NCBI GenBank assembly: GCA_035763805.1
Contig: DASUAL010000067.1
Location: forward strand, 36,444-100,443
Direction of reading: 5' to 3'
Length of the DNA stretch: 64,000 nt
Source: DASUAL01 sp035763805
Lineage (GTDB): Bacteria > Gemmatimonadota > Gemmatimonadetes > Gemmatimonadales > GWC2-71-9
Numbering within the stretch: position 1 is the stretch's first letter; each line of letters opens with the position of its first letter. Positions 1 to 7,195 of this stretch are shown one piece after another. The notes beneath the pieces were generated by a model that did not search any database, was not told where the DNA came from, and saw nothing but the letters and a program-made list of their open reading frames with translations. The position numbers and the translations under genes are program-made.

Positions 1-195
1 ACGGCGACCACGGTGCGCGTGCGGAACGGCAAGGTGCAGACGACCGACGGGCCGTTCGCCGAGACGCGCGAGCAGCTCGGCGGGTTCTACCTGGTCGAGG
101 CCAAGGACCTGGACGACGCGATCGCCGTCGCCGCGCGCATTCCTAGCGTCCGGAACGGGTGCGTCGAGGTGCGCCCGATCAACCCCCACCCGTGA
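1..195 (+). CDS. YCII-related (DGPF) domain protein, C-terminal part
   Basis: This is the 3' end of a gene that begins before the window; the frame is open from base 1. The visible 64 residues contain the DGPFAETREQLGGFYL motif typical of YCII-related (DGPF) proteins, followed by a helix rich in acidic residues and an EVRPI ending. Small YCII proteins are usually encoded directly upstream of ECF42 sigma factors and are thought to work with them. Here the stop codon overlaps the GTG start of the sigma factor (GTGA), which implies translational coupling. The biochemical role of the DGPF protein is not established. Confidence 0.88.
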   Translation, partial: TATTVRVRNGKVQTTDGPFAETREQLGGFYLVEAKDLDDAIAVAARIPSVRNGCVEVRPINPHP

Positions 196-1445
196 GCGGC
201 AGCCCGACTGCCCAGGAAACGGTCGAGCGCCTGTACCGCGAGGAGTCGCGACGCGTGCTCGCGACCCTGATCCGCCTCCTCGGCGACTTCGACCTCGCCG
301 AGGAGGCGTTGCAGGACGCCTTCGCCGCGGCGCTCGAGCGGTGGCCGGCAGAGGGAGTTCCGAGCAATCCCCGCGGCTGGCTCATCAGCACCGGCCGCTT
401 CCGGGCCATCGACCAGCTCCGGCGGAAGAAGCGCTTCGCAGAGTGGCAACACGAGATCCACGCGATCACCGTGATCGAGGGGCGGATGGACGAGAGCGCG
501 GACGAGAGCGGGATAGAGGACGATCGACTCCGATTGATCTTCACCTGCTGTCATCCGGCCCTCGCGCCCGAGTCGCAGATCGCGCTCACCCTGCGGACGG
601 TCGGCGGGTTGTCCACCGAAGAGATCGCGCGCGCGTTCCTCGTGTCGGTGCCGACGATGGCCCAGCGGCTGGTGCGGGCGAAACACAAGATTCGGGACGC
701 CGCTATCCCCTACCGTGTCCCTCCAGCCCTGGAGCTCGCGGGGCGGCTCGACGCGGTCCTGGCGGTCGTGTACCTCGTGTTCAACGAGGGGTATGCGGCC
801 ACGTCGGGGGAGGCGCTCATCCGCCGCGAGCTGTGCAGCGAGGCGATCCGGCTCGGTAGGCTGCTCGTGGACTTGATGCCTGAGCAGCGTGAGGCAGTCG
901 CGCTCCTCGCGCTGATGCTGCTCCACGACTCGCGGCGCGATGCGCGTCAGGGACCTGCCGGGGACCTGGTCCTCCTAGACGAGCAGGACCGGCGGCTCTG
1001 GAACCAGGGGCAAATTGCCGAAGGACTCGCGCGCGTCGAGGCTGCGCTCCGTGGCGCGCCGGCTGGTCCCTACGCACTCCAGGCTGCGATTTCCGCATGC
1101 CACGCACGGGCTGCGCGGCCCCAGGACACCGACTGGCGGCAGATCGCGGCCTTGTACCAGCTGTTGCTCCGGCGCCGACCCAGCCCCGTCGTGGAGCTCA
1201 ATCACGCCGTGGCGGTGGCGATGGTGGACGGAGCGGCGCGCGGGCTCTTGCTCCTGGACTCGATCGAACGGCGCGGCGGGCTTGACGGGTATCACCTGCT
1301 CCCCGCCGCGCGTGCCGAGTTGCTGCGCCGGCTCGCGCGCTGGCCCGAGGCCGCCACCGCGTACCGGGCGGCGCTCACGCTCGTCAAGCTCGAGCCGGAG
1401 CGGCGGTTCCTGGAGCGCAGGCTCGCGGAGGTCGAGCGGGACTAG
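192..1445 (+). CDS. ECF42-type RNA polymerase sigma factor with C-terminal TPR-like extension
   Basis: The 417-residue protein has sigma region 2 (about residues 10-75, with RAIDQLRRKKRF near its end), sigma region 4 (about 115-170, with TEEIARAFLVSVPTMAQRL as the helix-turn-helix) and a long helical C-terminal extension of about 230 residues. That extension plus the adjacent YCII gene defines the ECF42 group. The group lacks a classical anti-sigma factor and the C-terminal region is thought to control activity. I chose the GTG at 192 because it overlaps the upstream TGA; an in-frame start at 159 would lie inside the YCII gene. The 3' end overlaps the convergent acyltransferase gene by 4 bases. 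Confidence 0.9.
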   Translation: MSGSPTAQETVERLYREESRRVLATLIRLLGDFDLAEEALQDAFAAALERWPAEGVPSNPRGWLISTGRFRAIDQLRRKKRFAEWQHEIHAITVIEGRMDESADESGIEDDRLRLIFTCCHPALAPESQIALTLRTVGGLSTEEIARAFLVSVPTMAQRLVRAKHKIRDAAIPYRVPPALELAGRLDAVLAVVYLVFNEGYAATSGEALIRRELCSEAIRLGRLLVDLMPEQREAVALLALMLLHDSRRDARQGPAGDLVLLDEQDRRLWNQGQIAEGLARVEAALRGAPAGPYALQAAISACHARAARPQDTDWRQIAALYQLLLRRRPSPVVELNHAVAVAMVDGAARGLLLLDSIERRGGLDGYHLLPAARAELLRRLARWPEAATAYRAALTLVKLEPERRFLERRLAEVERD

Positions 1446-2785
1446 CCTGGGAAGAGGCTCCGGGCCACCTGCAGGATGTCCTCCCGAATCGCCTTGCGCT
1501 CCGCCAGGAGCCGCAGGAACGCCCGACGCCGGACTGTGAACAGCGCCAACGCCCGCGCCCCACCGATGACGCGGTCTAACCGCTCGAAGAACAGCAGCGC
1601 CGCATAGGCCGTCAGCGGCAAGACCGCCACCGTCAAGAGCACCGCGCCCGAACCCTGCCACAGCCCGGCGGCCACCGCTGCGAGCACCCACGTCACGGGG
1701 AACAGGAGCATCGCCGCGAGCACCTTGATGCTGGCCAGTGCGTCCTCGGCCCGCTTCGCGATCCCGGTGGCCACGAACCCGGCGGCGCGGTAGGCGGGAT
1801 AGTGCACGCTGACGCCGACCAGCGCCGCGGGCAGCAGCACGAGGAGCAAGAGCAGCGCGTTCGCGACGTACCGAGCGACACGCCCGAGCTGGAAACTCTT
1901 GGGAGCGAGATGGTGCGGATCGAGGCCCGCGGCCGCGAGTGCCGCCTCGTAGCGGTCGATCCGTGTTGCCAGCGCCGCGAACCGTTCGGGCCACCGCTCG
2001 CGCACCAGGTGGTACCCCTCGAGGAACCGGCGCCGCAGCTCGAACTCCGCGCCGAGCGGCGGCGGCCTGGCTGGTGCTTCGTCCTGCGTCGTGAAGATGC
2101 GCTGCGCCCGCTCCACCAGCGCGTGGGCCTCAGCCTCCTCGGCCTGGAGCGTCACGTCGGCGAGCGCCCGCTCGAGATGCGCGGTGAGCGCCCGGACGAG
2201 CTCGACCGGTGGCTCTTCGCCGGGCGCGAGGGGAACGGGCTCGACGGGGAACGCCTCGCCGAAATGCAGCAGCGCCGCGGAGCGGAACGTCCCCTTGGCT
2301 CGGTAGTACAGGCCCGCCGGGCAGATCAGCAGCGGCGTGTCCTGCGGGAGCGTCGCCGCTGCACCGAGGGCGATACGTGCCGCGCCCGTCTTGAGCGCGC
2401 GCAGCTTGGGGTCCGAGTGCGATGTACCCTCGGGAAAGAGCGCGATCGCCCCGCCACGGGCGAGAACCCGCCGCGCGCTCTCGAAGGTCTCGCGGTTCTG
2501 CGTCGGGTCCGAGCCTGCGTCCTGACGCCGGTGCACCGGAATCGCCTCGAACGTGCGGCAGAAGAAGCCGACCACGGGCATGCGGAAGAGCGGCGCCTTG
2601 GCGAGGAACGACACGCGCCGCGGGGCGAGGCACAGCAGGAACGCGGGATCGATTAGACCGTTGGGATGGTTGAGCACGAAGATCGCGGGGCCCTCTGCGG
2701 GGACACGCTCCGCTCCCGAGAGCTCGATCCGACGGAAAAACACGCGGAGCACCAGGCCGAAGATCGCTCGGAACAGCCTTCTCAC
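1442..2785 (-). CDS. PlsC-type lysophospholipid acyltransferase with membrane C-terminus
   Basis: The 447-residue protein carries a PlsC acyltransferase domain in its first 220 residues. Motif I is NHPNGLID (HX4D), motif II includes the arginine region near the FRMPVVGFFCR segment, and motif III is FPEGTSHSD. The family transfers acyl chains to lysophosphatidic acid or related glycerol lipids at the inner membrane. The last 170 residues contain two to four hydrophobic segments not found in minimal PlsC proteins, so the exact acceptor is uncertain. The start is a GTG at 2785. The gene lies 49 bases after the DPP4-like peptidase on the same strand and ends tail to tail with the sigma factor. 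Confidence 0.85.
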   Translation of the reverse strand: MRRLFRAIFGLVLRVFFRRIELSGAERVPAEGPAIFVLNHPNGLIDPAFLLCLAPRRVSFLAKAPLFRMPVVGFFCRTFEAIPVHRRQDAGSDPTQNRETFESARRVLARGGAIALFPEGTSHSDPKLRALKTGAARIALGAAATLPQDTPLLICPAGLYYRAKGTFRSAALLHFGEAFPVEPVPLAPGEEPPVELVRALTAHLERALADVTLQAEEAEAHALVERAQRIFTTQDEAPARPPPLGAEFELRRRFLEGYHLVRERWPERFAALATRIDRYEAALAAAGLDPHHLAPKSFQLGRVARYVANALLLLLVLLPAALVGVSVHYPAYRAAGFVATGIAKRAEDALASIKVLAAMLLFPVTWVLAAVAAGLWQGSGAVLLTVAVLPLTAYAALLFFERLDRVIGGARALALFTVRRRAFLRLLAERKAIREDILQVARSLFPG

Positions 2786-2834
2786 GGACTCGACTCGGCA
2801 GCCGTCACACGATCCCCGCGCCGGGCGCTCCGCG

Positions 2835-5027
2835 CTACAGGTTTTTCTTCAGCCACTCGGTGAACAACCCGTACAGGTTCTCCCGCGTGTTCCCCCCCGT
2901 GATCGAGTGGGTCTTGTTCGGGTAGATCCGCATGTCGAACTGTTTGTTGGCGGCCTCGAGGCGCTGGACCAGTCGCTCGGTATTCTGGACGTGCACGTTG
3001 TCGTCGGCCGTGCCGTGAACCAGGAGCAGGTTGCCTCGCAGGCTGTCGGCATGGGCGAGCGGCGCGCTCTCGGCGTAGCCGTCGGGGTTCTCCTGGGGCG
3101 TCCGCATGTAGCGCTCGGTGTAGATCGTGTCGTACAACCCCCAGTCGGTCACGGGCGCGACCACCAGCGCCGCCTTGAACACCCGACCTCCGCGGAACAT
3201 GCTGAGCGCGCTCACGTAGCCGCCGTAGCTCCAGCCCCAGATCCCGATCCGATCCGGCTCGACGTACGGCTGCCCGGCGAACCAGCGCGCGGCCCCGATC
3301 TGATCCAATGCCTCGTACCGGCCGAGGTGCAGGTAGGTCATCTTCATGAACCTCGCGCCACGGGCGCCGGTGCCGCGGTTGTCCACGCTCGCGATGAGGT
3401 AGCCATCCCGCGCAAGCATCTGGTGCCACAGATAGTTCGCGCCGCCCCAAGAGTCGGTCACGGTCTGGGAGCCGGGCCCACCGTAGACGTTCATCAACAG
3501 CGGATAACGCCGTCCGGGATCGAAGCCCTTCGGCCTGATGATCCAGGCGTTCAAGTCCGCGCCGGCCGGCGTCGTGAGCGTCAAGAATTCGGGCCGGGTG
3601 AGCGCGAGGGCCTCGACCTTGGCCGCGAGCCTGGCATTGTCGGCGACCGTGCGGACGAGCGTCCCGTCGGCCCGCCGCAGCGTCTGGACCGGCGGAACGC
3701 CGGCGCGCGAGTAGGTGTCGACGTACAGCGCGAACGTCGGGTCGAACTCGCCGTCGTGCGTTCCAGGTTCGGTCGAAACCCGCACCAGTCCCCTCCCGTC
3801 GAGCCCGACGCGCAGGATTGGACGCCCGAGGGGTCCGTCGATCGCCCCGGTAAGGTAGGCGACCCTCCTGTTTTCGTCGACGCCGTACAACTTGAGGGCG
3901 TCCCACCCGCCCGGCGTCACCCGTCGGACCATCGAGCCGTCCCGGTTGAACAGATACACCTGGTCGTAGCCGTCCCGCTCGGAGACGAACAGGAACTGCT
4001 TCCCGCCGTCGATCCAGTGTGGCTGGTTGGCGTCGACCCACGCCGAGTCCGTGTCGGTCATGACCACCCGCGACGCCCCGCTCCGGACATCGGCGAGGAG
4101 CAGGTCGAGCCGGTTCTGATGGCGGTTCAGTCGCGTGAGCCAGATTTCATCAGGGTTGCCCGCGAAGTCCATCGCGGCGACGTAGATGTCCTTGTCGGGA
4201 CCGAGATCCATCCACGTCGTCGCGCGCGTCGCGACGTCCATCACCCCGATCTTCACCTGGGAGTTCGGCGTCCCGGCCTTGGGGTAGCGCACCGGCACGA
4301 GCTCCGAGTACAGCGAGTCGGAGTTGATCAGGTAGAACGGCCGGATAACCGTCTGGTCGAAGCGCCAGAACGCGATGCGCCTGCTGTCGGGGCTCCAGCG
4401 AAAGGCGTCGCGCAGATCGAGCTCCTCCTCGTACACCCAGTCCGAGGTACCGTTGATGATGTTCTCGTCGCCGTCGGTCGTGAGCGCAGTCTCCGTCCCG
4501 GTAGCGAGGTCCGTCACAAAGATGTTGTTCTCGCGCACGAAGCCTACCATCCGGGCGTCGGGGGAGAACTTGGCGAACAACTGATAGCCGGGTTTCACGC
4601 TCAGGGGGATCAGCCGCTTCGTCGCAAAATTCCAGACGTAATACGTGCCTTTGGTGTTCAGGCGCCACACGCGAGCCGTGTTCGTGAAGATCAGCAGCTT
4701 CGTGCCGCCAGCGGAGAACGCGTACTCCTCGATCGCAATCGCCTTCTGCGCACCGGGCGGCACGAGGTCCGCCCCCCGGACCAGCAGCTCTTTCTTCCCA
4801 CTCACCGCGTCCACGCGATACAGGTCGGTGTTGCCGGACGGGTCGACATCCGTCGTGGTGTAGGCGGTCCCGTCCTTCATCCAGGTGAGCGAGACGACGT
4901 CGCTCGCGAACTCGCGGGTGCCCCAGATCGTGTGAACGGTGAGCACCGGCGCCTGCGCGGCGAGCCGCGCACCGAGAAACACAACGAGCGAGAGGGCGAA
5001 CGCCCGGGGCTGGGCTTTGAACGTCAT
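2835..5027 (-). CDS. Dipeptidyl peptidase IV-like S9B serine peptidase, exported
   Basis: The 730-residue protein begins with a signal peptide ending near LGARLAAQA. A beta-propeller (DPP4_N) follows to about residue 480 and includes the DWVYEEELDLR double-glutamate motif that binds the substrate N-terminus. The C-terminal alpha/beta-hydrolase domain shows the triad: GWSYGGY (Ser), HGTADDNVH (Asp) and NKTHSI (His). The enzyme should release N-terminal dipeptides, typically X-Pro or X-Ala, in the periplasm. I prefer the ATG at 5027; a GTG at 5036 is also in frame. Neither has a Shine-Dalgarno sequence, and the ATG abuts a 26-bp hairpin (5028-5082). Confidence 0.93.
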   Translation of the reverse strand: MTFKAQPRAFALSLVVFLGARLAAQAPVLTVHTIWGTREFASDVVSLTWMKDGTAYTTTDVDPSGNTDLYRVDAVSGKKELLVRGADLVPPGAQKAIAIEEYAFSAGGTKLLIFTNTARVWRLNTKGTYYVWNFATKRLIPLSVKPGYQLFAKFSPDARMVGFVRENNIFVTDLATGTETALTTDGDENIINGTSDWVYEEELDLRDAFRWSPDSRRIAFWRFDQTVIRPFYLINSDSLYSELVPVRYPKAGTPNSQVKIGVMDVATRATTWMDLGPDKDIYVAAMDFAGNPDEIWLTRLNRHQNRLDLLLADVRSGASRVVMTDTDSAWVDANQPHWIDGGKQFLFVSERDGYDQVYLFNRDGSMVRRVTPGGWDALKLYGVDENRRVAYLTGAIDGPLGRPILRVGLDGRGLVRVSTEPGTHDGEFDPTFALYVDTYSRAGVPPVQTLRRADGTLVRTVADNARLAAKVEALALTRPEFLTLTTPAGADLNAWIIRPKGFDPGRRYPLLMNVYGGPGSQTVTDSWGGANYLWHQMLARDGYLIASVDNRGTGARGARFMKMTYLHLGRYEALDQIGAARWFAGQPYVEPDRIGIWGWSYGGYVSALSMFRGGRVFKAALVVAPVTDWGLYDTIYTERYMRTPQENPDGYAESAPLAHADSLRGNLLLVHGTADDNVHVQNTERLVQRLEAANKQFDMRIYPNKTHSITGGNTRENLYGLFTEWLKKNL

Positions 5028-5082
5028 GATGGCCACCGACGGGTGAGTTTGGGTGCCCCAAACTTACCCGTCGGTGGCCATC
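5028..5082 (-). repeat. 26-bp hairpin abutting the DPP4 start codon
   Basis: Arms 5028-5053 and 5057-5082 are complementary over 26 positions. The single non-Watson-Crick position would be a G-U pair in RNA, and the loop is TGC. The hairpin fills almost the whole 64-base gap between the DUF4382 stop (5092) and the DPP4 ATG (5027). It has no T-run, so it is not a standard intrinsic terminator. It may protect the 3' end of the upstream mRNA or limit initiation on the downstream gene. Confidence 0.9.
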
Positions 5083-5091
5083 GTGCGAAGG

Positions 5092-5877
5092 CTAGTCTTC
5101 GAGGCCGTCGCGATCGTCGTCTTCGAACGCGTGGAAGGACAGCTTGATGTTGTCGGCTACGACGCTCTCGTTCGTCTGGCCCTTGTTGGCCGACGCCGGG
5201 TCGACGAGCGCCGTCTTGCCGCTGTTGAGAAACCAGTCCGCGATGTCGACACGGAGCGTCACAGTCAGCGTCTGGCCCGCAGCGACGCTCATCGGCGGCA
5301 CCAGGCTCATCTGCTGGCCCTGGTCGATGTCGGTGGTGTAGACGAAGTCGCTACGGTTCCCCGCCTGGCTATACGTACCCGTGGCGCGGATCGAAATCGC
5401 CGCGAAATCGGGATGCGCCGCGATGAACGCCGCGTCGTCACTCGAGCCGGGCTTGTGGATCTCGAACTCGAGCTCGTCGTAGGTGCCCGGCGTGGCGTTC
5501 ACGCTCACCTGCTGCGCGATCGCTGTGGCGCCGAGGGGGAGTGAAACGAGCATGGCGCCGGTCTCGAACTCCTCGCAGTCGTCGTTGCCGACGACGGCAT
5601 CGCACGACGTCGCGTCGATCTTCTTCAGCTCGATCTTCTTCAGGACAAGCTCGACCGAGCGGACGATGACGCTGTCGTCGCCGAGCACGATCACCGTGCT
5701 GTCACCCGCGGCGACGACGCTCGGCGCCACCACGGCCCCGGAGAACGGCGTCGGGCCGAGGGGGACCGCGGCAGACCGGGACGTAAGCGCGAAACTCAGC
5801 GAGCCGGTGGTGCTGTCGGAGCAAGCAACCATCACCGCGACCGGCAGCAGCAGCGCAAGACTCTTCACGATCTTCAT
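5092..5877 (-). CDS. DUF4382 domain lipoprotein
   Basis: The 261-residue protein has a lipoprotein signal (MKIVKSLALLLPVAVMVAC) with the lipobox cysteine at residue 19. The remainder matches the DUF4382 pattern: a short strand with SVELVLKKIELKKI, a middle part carrying NATPGTYDELEFEI and a late SFHAFEDDDRDGLED acidic tail. DUF4382 proteins are secreted or surface proteins of unknown function, common in Gemmatimonadota and Bacteroidota. GGAGG lies 4 bases before the ATG. The gene is divergent from the PEP mutase-family gene and upstream of the DPP4-like gene. Confidence 0.85.
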   Translation of the reverse strand: MKIVKSLALLLPVAVMVACSDSTTGSLSFALTSRSAAVPLGPTPFSGAVVAPSVVAAGDSTVIVLGDDSVIVRSVELVLKKIELKKIDATSCDAVVGNDDCEEFETGAMLVSLPLGATAIAQQVSVNATPGTYDELEFEIHKPGSSDDAAFIAAHPDFAAISIRATGTYSQAGNRSDFVYTTDIDQGQQMSLVPPMSVAAGQTLTVTLRVDIADWFLNSGKTALVDPASANKGQTNESVVADNIKLSFHAFEDDDRDGLED

Positions 5878-6114
5878 ATTTCCTCCAGGGCATCAAGAGG
5901 TGACGCGAGGGCGCCAACGCGCGTGAGGGTTTGGCAAGCCGTGTGCCGCAGCCCTGGGCACGCGGGGAGCTGCGTTCGAGCACGCCGTGTGATCGATCTC
6001 ACGGATTCGACTGCAACGAATCGGCGCAGGGCCGCTCGCGGTGAGTCAATGCGCCCGACGACCCTCGCCTCGACGGCATGAAGCCCTGAGAATCTCAGAT
6101 AAAGGAGTCGCCGA

Positions 6115-6954
6115 ATGACCCCCCGCACGCAGGCAGAGAAGGCGCAGGTATTCCGTGCATTGCACGCCGGCCCGACGATCCTCGTCCTTCCCAATGCCTG
6201 GGACGTCGCGAGCGCCCGGCTCATCGAGGACGCCGGCTTCGCCGGGATCGCCACGTCCAGCGCCGGAGTGGCCTGGGCGCTCGGCTATCCGGACGGCGAG
6301 CGCATCACGCGCGCCGAGATGCTAGACGTGGTGCGCCGCATCGCGGCGGCGGTGCGCCTGCCGGTCACCGCCGACATGGAGGCGGGCTACGGCACCACCC
6401 CCGAGGCGGCCGCCGAGACCGCCCGGGGCGTGATCGCCGCCGGGGCGATCGGGCTGAATCTGGAAGATGGGACGAACGAGGGTTCGCTCGTGGACGTCGT
6501 TCTGCACGTGGAGCGGATCCGAGCGGTGCGGGAAGCCGGCGCGGCCGCGGGGATCTCCGTCGTGGTGAACGCGCGGACCGACGCATTCGAAATGAAACAG
6601 TGGTCGCCCGCGGAGCGCTTTACCGCAGCCGTGCGACGCGCGAACCGCTACCGGGCGGCAGGCGCCGACTGCCTGTTCGTGCCCCACGTAAGCGACGCCG
6701 ACACGATCGGCCGACTGGCCCGCGAGATCGAAGGACCGCTGAACGTAATCGCCGGCCCCCCAGCTCCGCCGATCCACGACCTCCAGCGTCTCGGCGTGCG
6801 CCGCGCGAGCCTCGGTCCGCGCGTCGTGCAGGCGACACTCGGGCTGATCCGCCGCATCGCGGTCGAGCTGCGGGACCGCGGGACCTACGACGCGATGGCG
6901 GACCTGCTGATCCCCTTCGCAGAGATCCAGAGGTTGATCGCGGGCGCCCCTTGA
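6115..6954 (+). CDS. Isocitrate lyase/PEP mutase family protein
   Basis: The 279-residue protein belongs to the PEP mutase/isocitrate lyase superfamily. The N-terminal LPNAWDVASARLIEDAGF stretch, ATSSAGVAWALGYPDG and the metal-binding DMEAGYG motif are visible, with NARTDAF further on. Members cleave or rearrange C-C or C-P bonds of 2-oxoacids (2-methylisocitrate lyase, oxaloacetate hydrolase, carboxyPEP mutase). The KKCG signature of true isocitrate lyase is absent, so the substrate cannot be named. AAGGAG at 6102-6107 supports the ATG. The TGA stop sits inside a predicted -35 box for the gltB leader. Confidence 0.85.
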   Translation: MTPRTQAEKAQVFRALHAGPTILVLPNAWDVASARLIEDAGFAGIATSSAGVAWALGYPDGERITRAEMLDVVRRIAAAVRLPVTADMEAGYGTTPEAAAETARGVIAAGAIGLNLEDGTNEGSLVDVVLHVERIRAVREAGAAAGISVVVNARTDAFEMKQWSPAERFTAAVRRANRYRAAGADCLFVPHVSDADTIGRLAREIEGPLNVIAGPPAPPIHDLQRLGVRRASLGPRVVQATLGLIRRIAVELRDRGTYDAMADLLIPFAEIQRLIAGAP

Positions 6955-6979
6955 CCGGCGCGAGGAGGAGATGTATGTT
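6951..6979 (+). promoter_or_regulatory. Predicted promoter of the gltB leader
   Basis: TTGACC (6951-6956) and TATGTT (6974-6979) are separated by 17 bases, a good sigma70-type arrangement. The -35 box overlaps the stop codon of the preceding gene. The predicted start site lies near 6986, giving a leader of about 185 nt up to the terminator before gltB. Two TTAATAC repeats (6998-7004 and 7012-7018) follow, with 14-base periodicity. Confidence 0.55.
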
Positions 6980-6985
6980 TATTCT

Positions 6986-7195
6986 ATCACCTGAATATTA
7001 ATACGAACCGGTTAATACCATCGGGTAGGTACACGTGAACGTCCGGACCCCGACCGCGAATCTGATTCCGAATCCGATTTGCCCCTCACACGGGAGCGAC
7101 CGGCCGGCGTAGCGTGCAAGTGACCTAGGAACTTTCCCGGCCCGCTCCCTAACCAGAGCGGGCCTTTCTTTTTGGGCCTCGAGTCGGAGTGGCTG
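6986..7195 (+). promoter_or_regulatory. gltB leader with candidate leader ORF and tandem GAATC repeats
   Basis: The leader holds a GTG-initiated open frame of 25 codons (7035-7112), two tandem 12-base GAATC-type repeats (7058-7069 and 7070-7081) and a terminal intrinsic terminator that ends 22 bases before the gltB ATG. This is the layout of a transcription attenuator or of an independent small RNA. No known glutamine or glutamate riboswitch consensus is recognisable. The leader ORF contains three Asn but no Gln or Glu run, so amino-acid attenuation is unproven. Confidence 0.5.
7139..7173 (+). terminator. Intrinsic terminator/attenuator before gltB
   Basis: GGCCCGCTC (7139-7147) pairs perfectly with GAGCGGGCC (7156-7164) around an 8-base loop, and TTTCTTTTT follows at 7165-7173. 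This is a textbook rho-independent terminator, yet it lies only 22 bases upstream of the gltB start codon and downstream of a good promoter. It therefore either ends a small RNA or controls read-through into gltB. Confidence 0.85.

Noticed and set aside
2553..5147. A long plus-strand open frame opposite the DPP4-like gene.
   Set aside because: It has no start signals or recognisable domains and mirrors the high-GC codon pattern of the real minus-strand gene. The same applies to long frames opposite the BNR-repeat gene (14909-17449 and 15802-17595).
6986..7173. A known glutamine riboswitch or 6S RNA in the gltB leader.
   Set aside because: No conserved core of either class could be seen; only the terminator and tandem repeats are clear.
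7172..7195. TTG at 7172 as the gltB start.
   Set aside because: It lies in the T-run of the terminator and would put the catalytic Cys eight residues later; ATG 7196 has a ribosome site.
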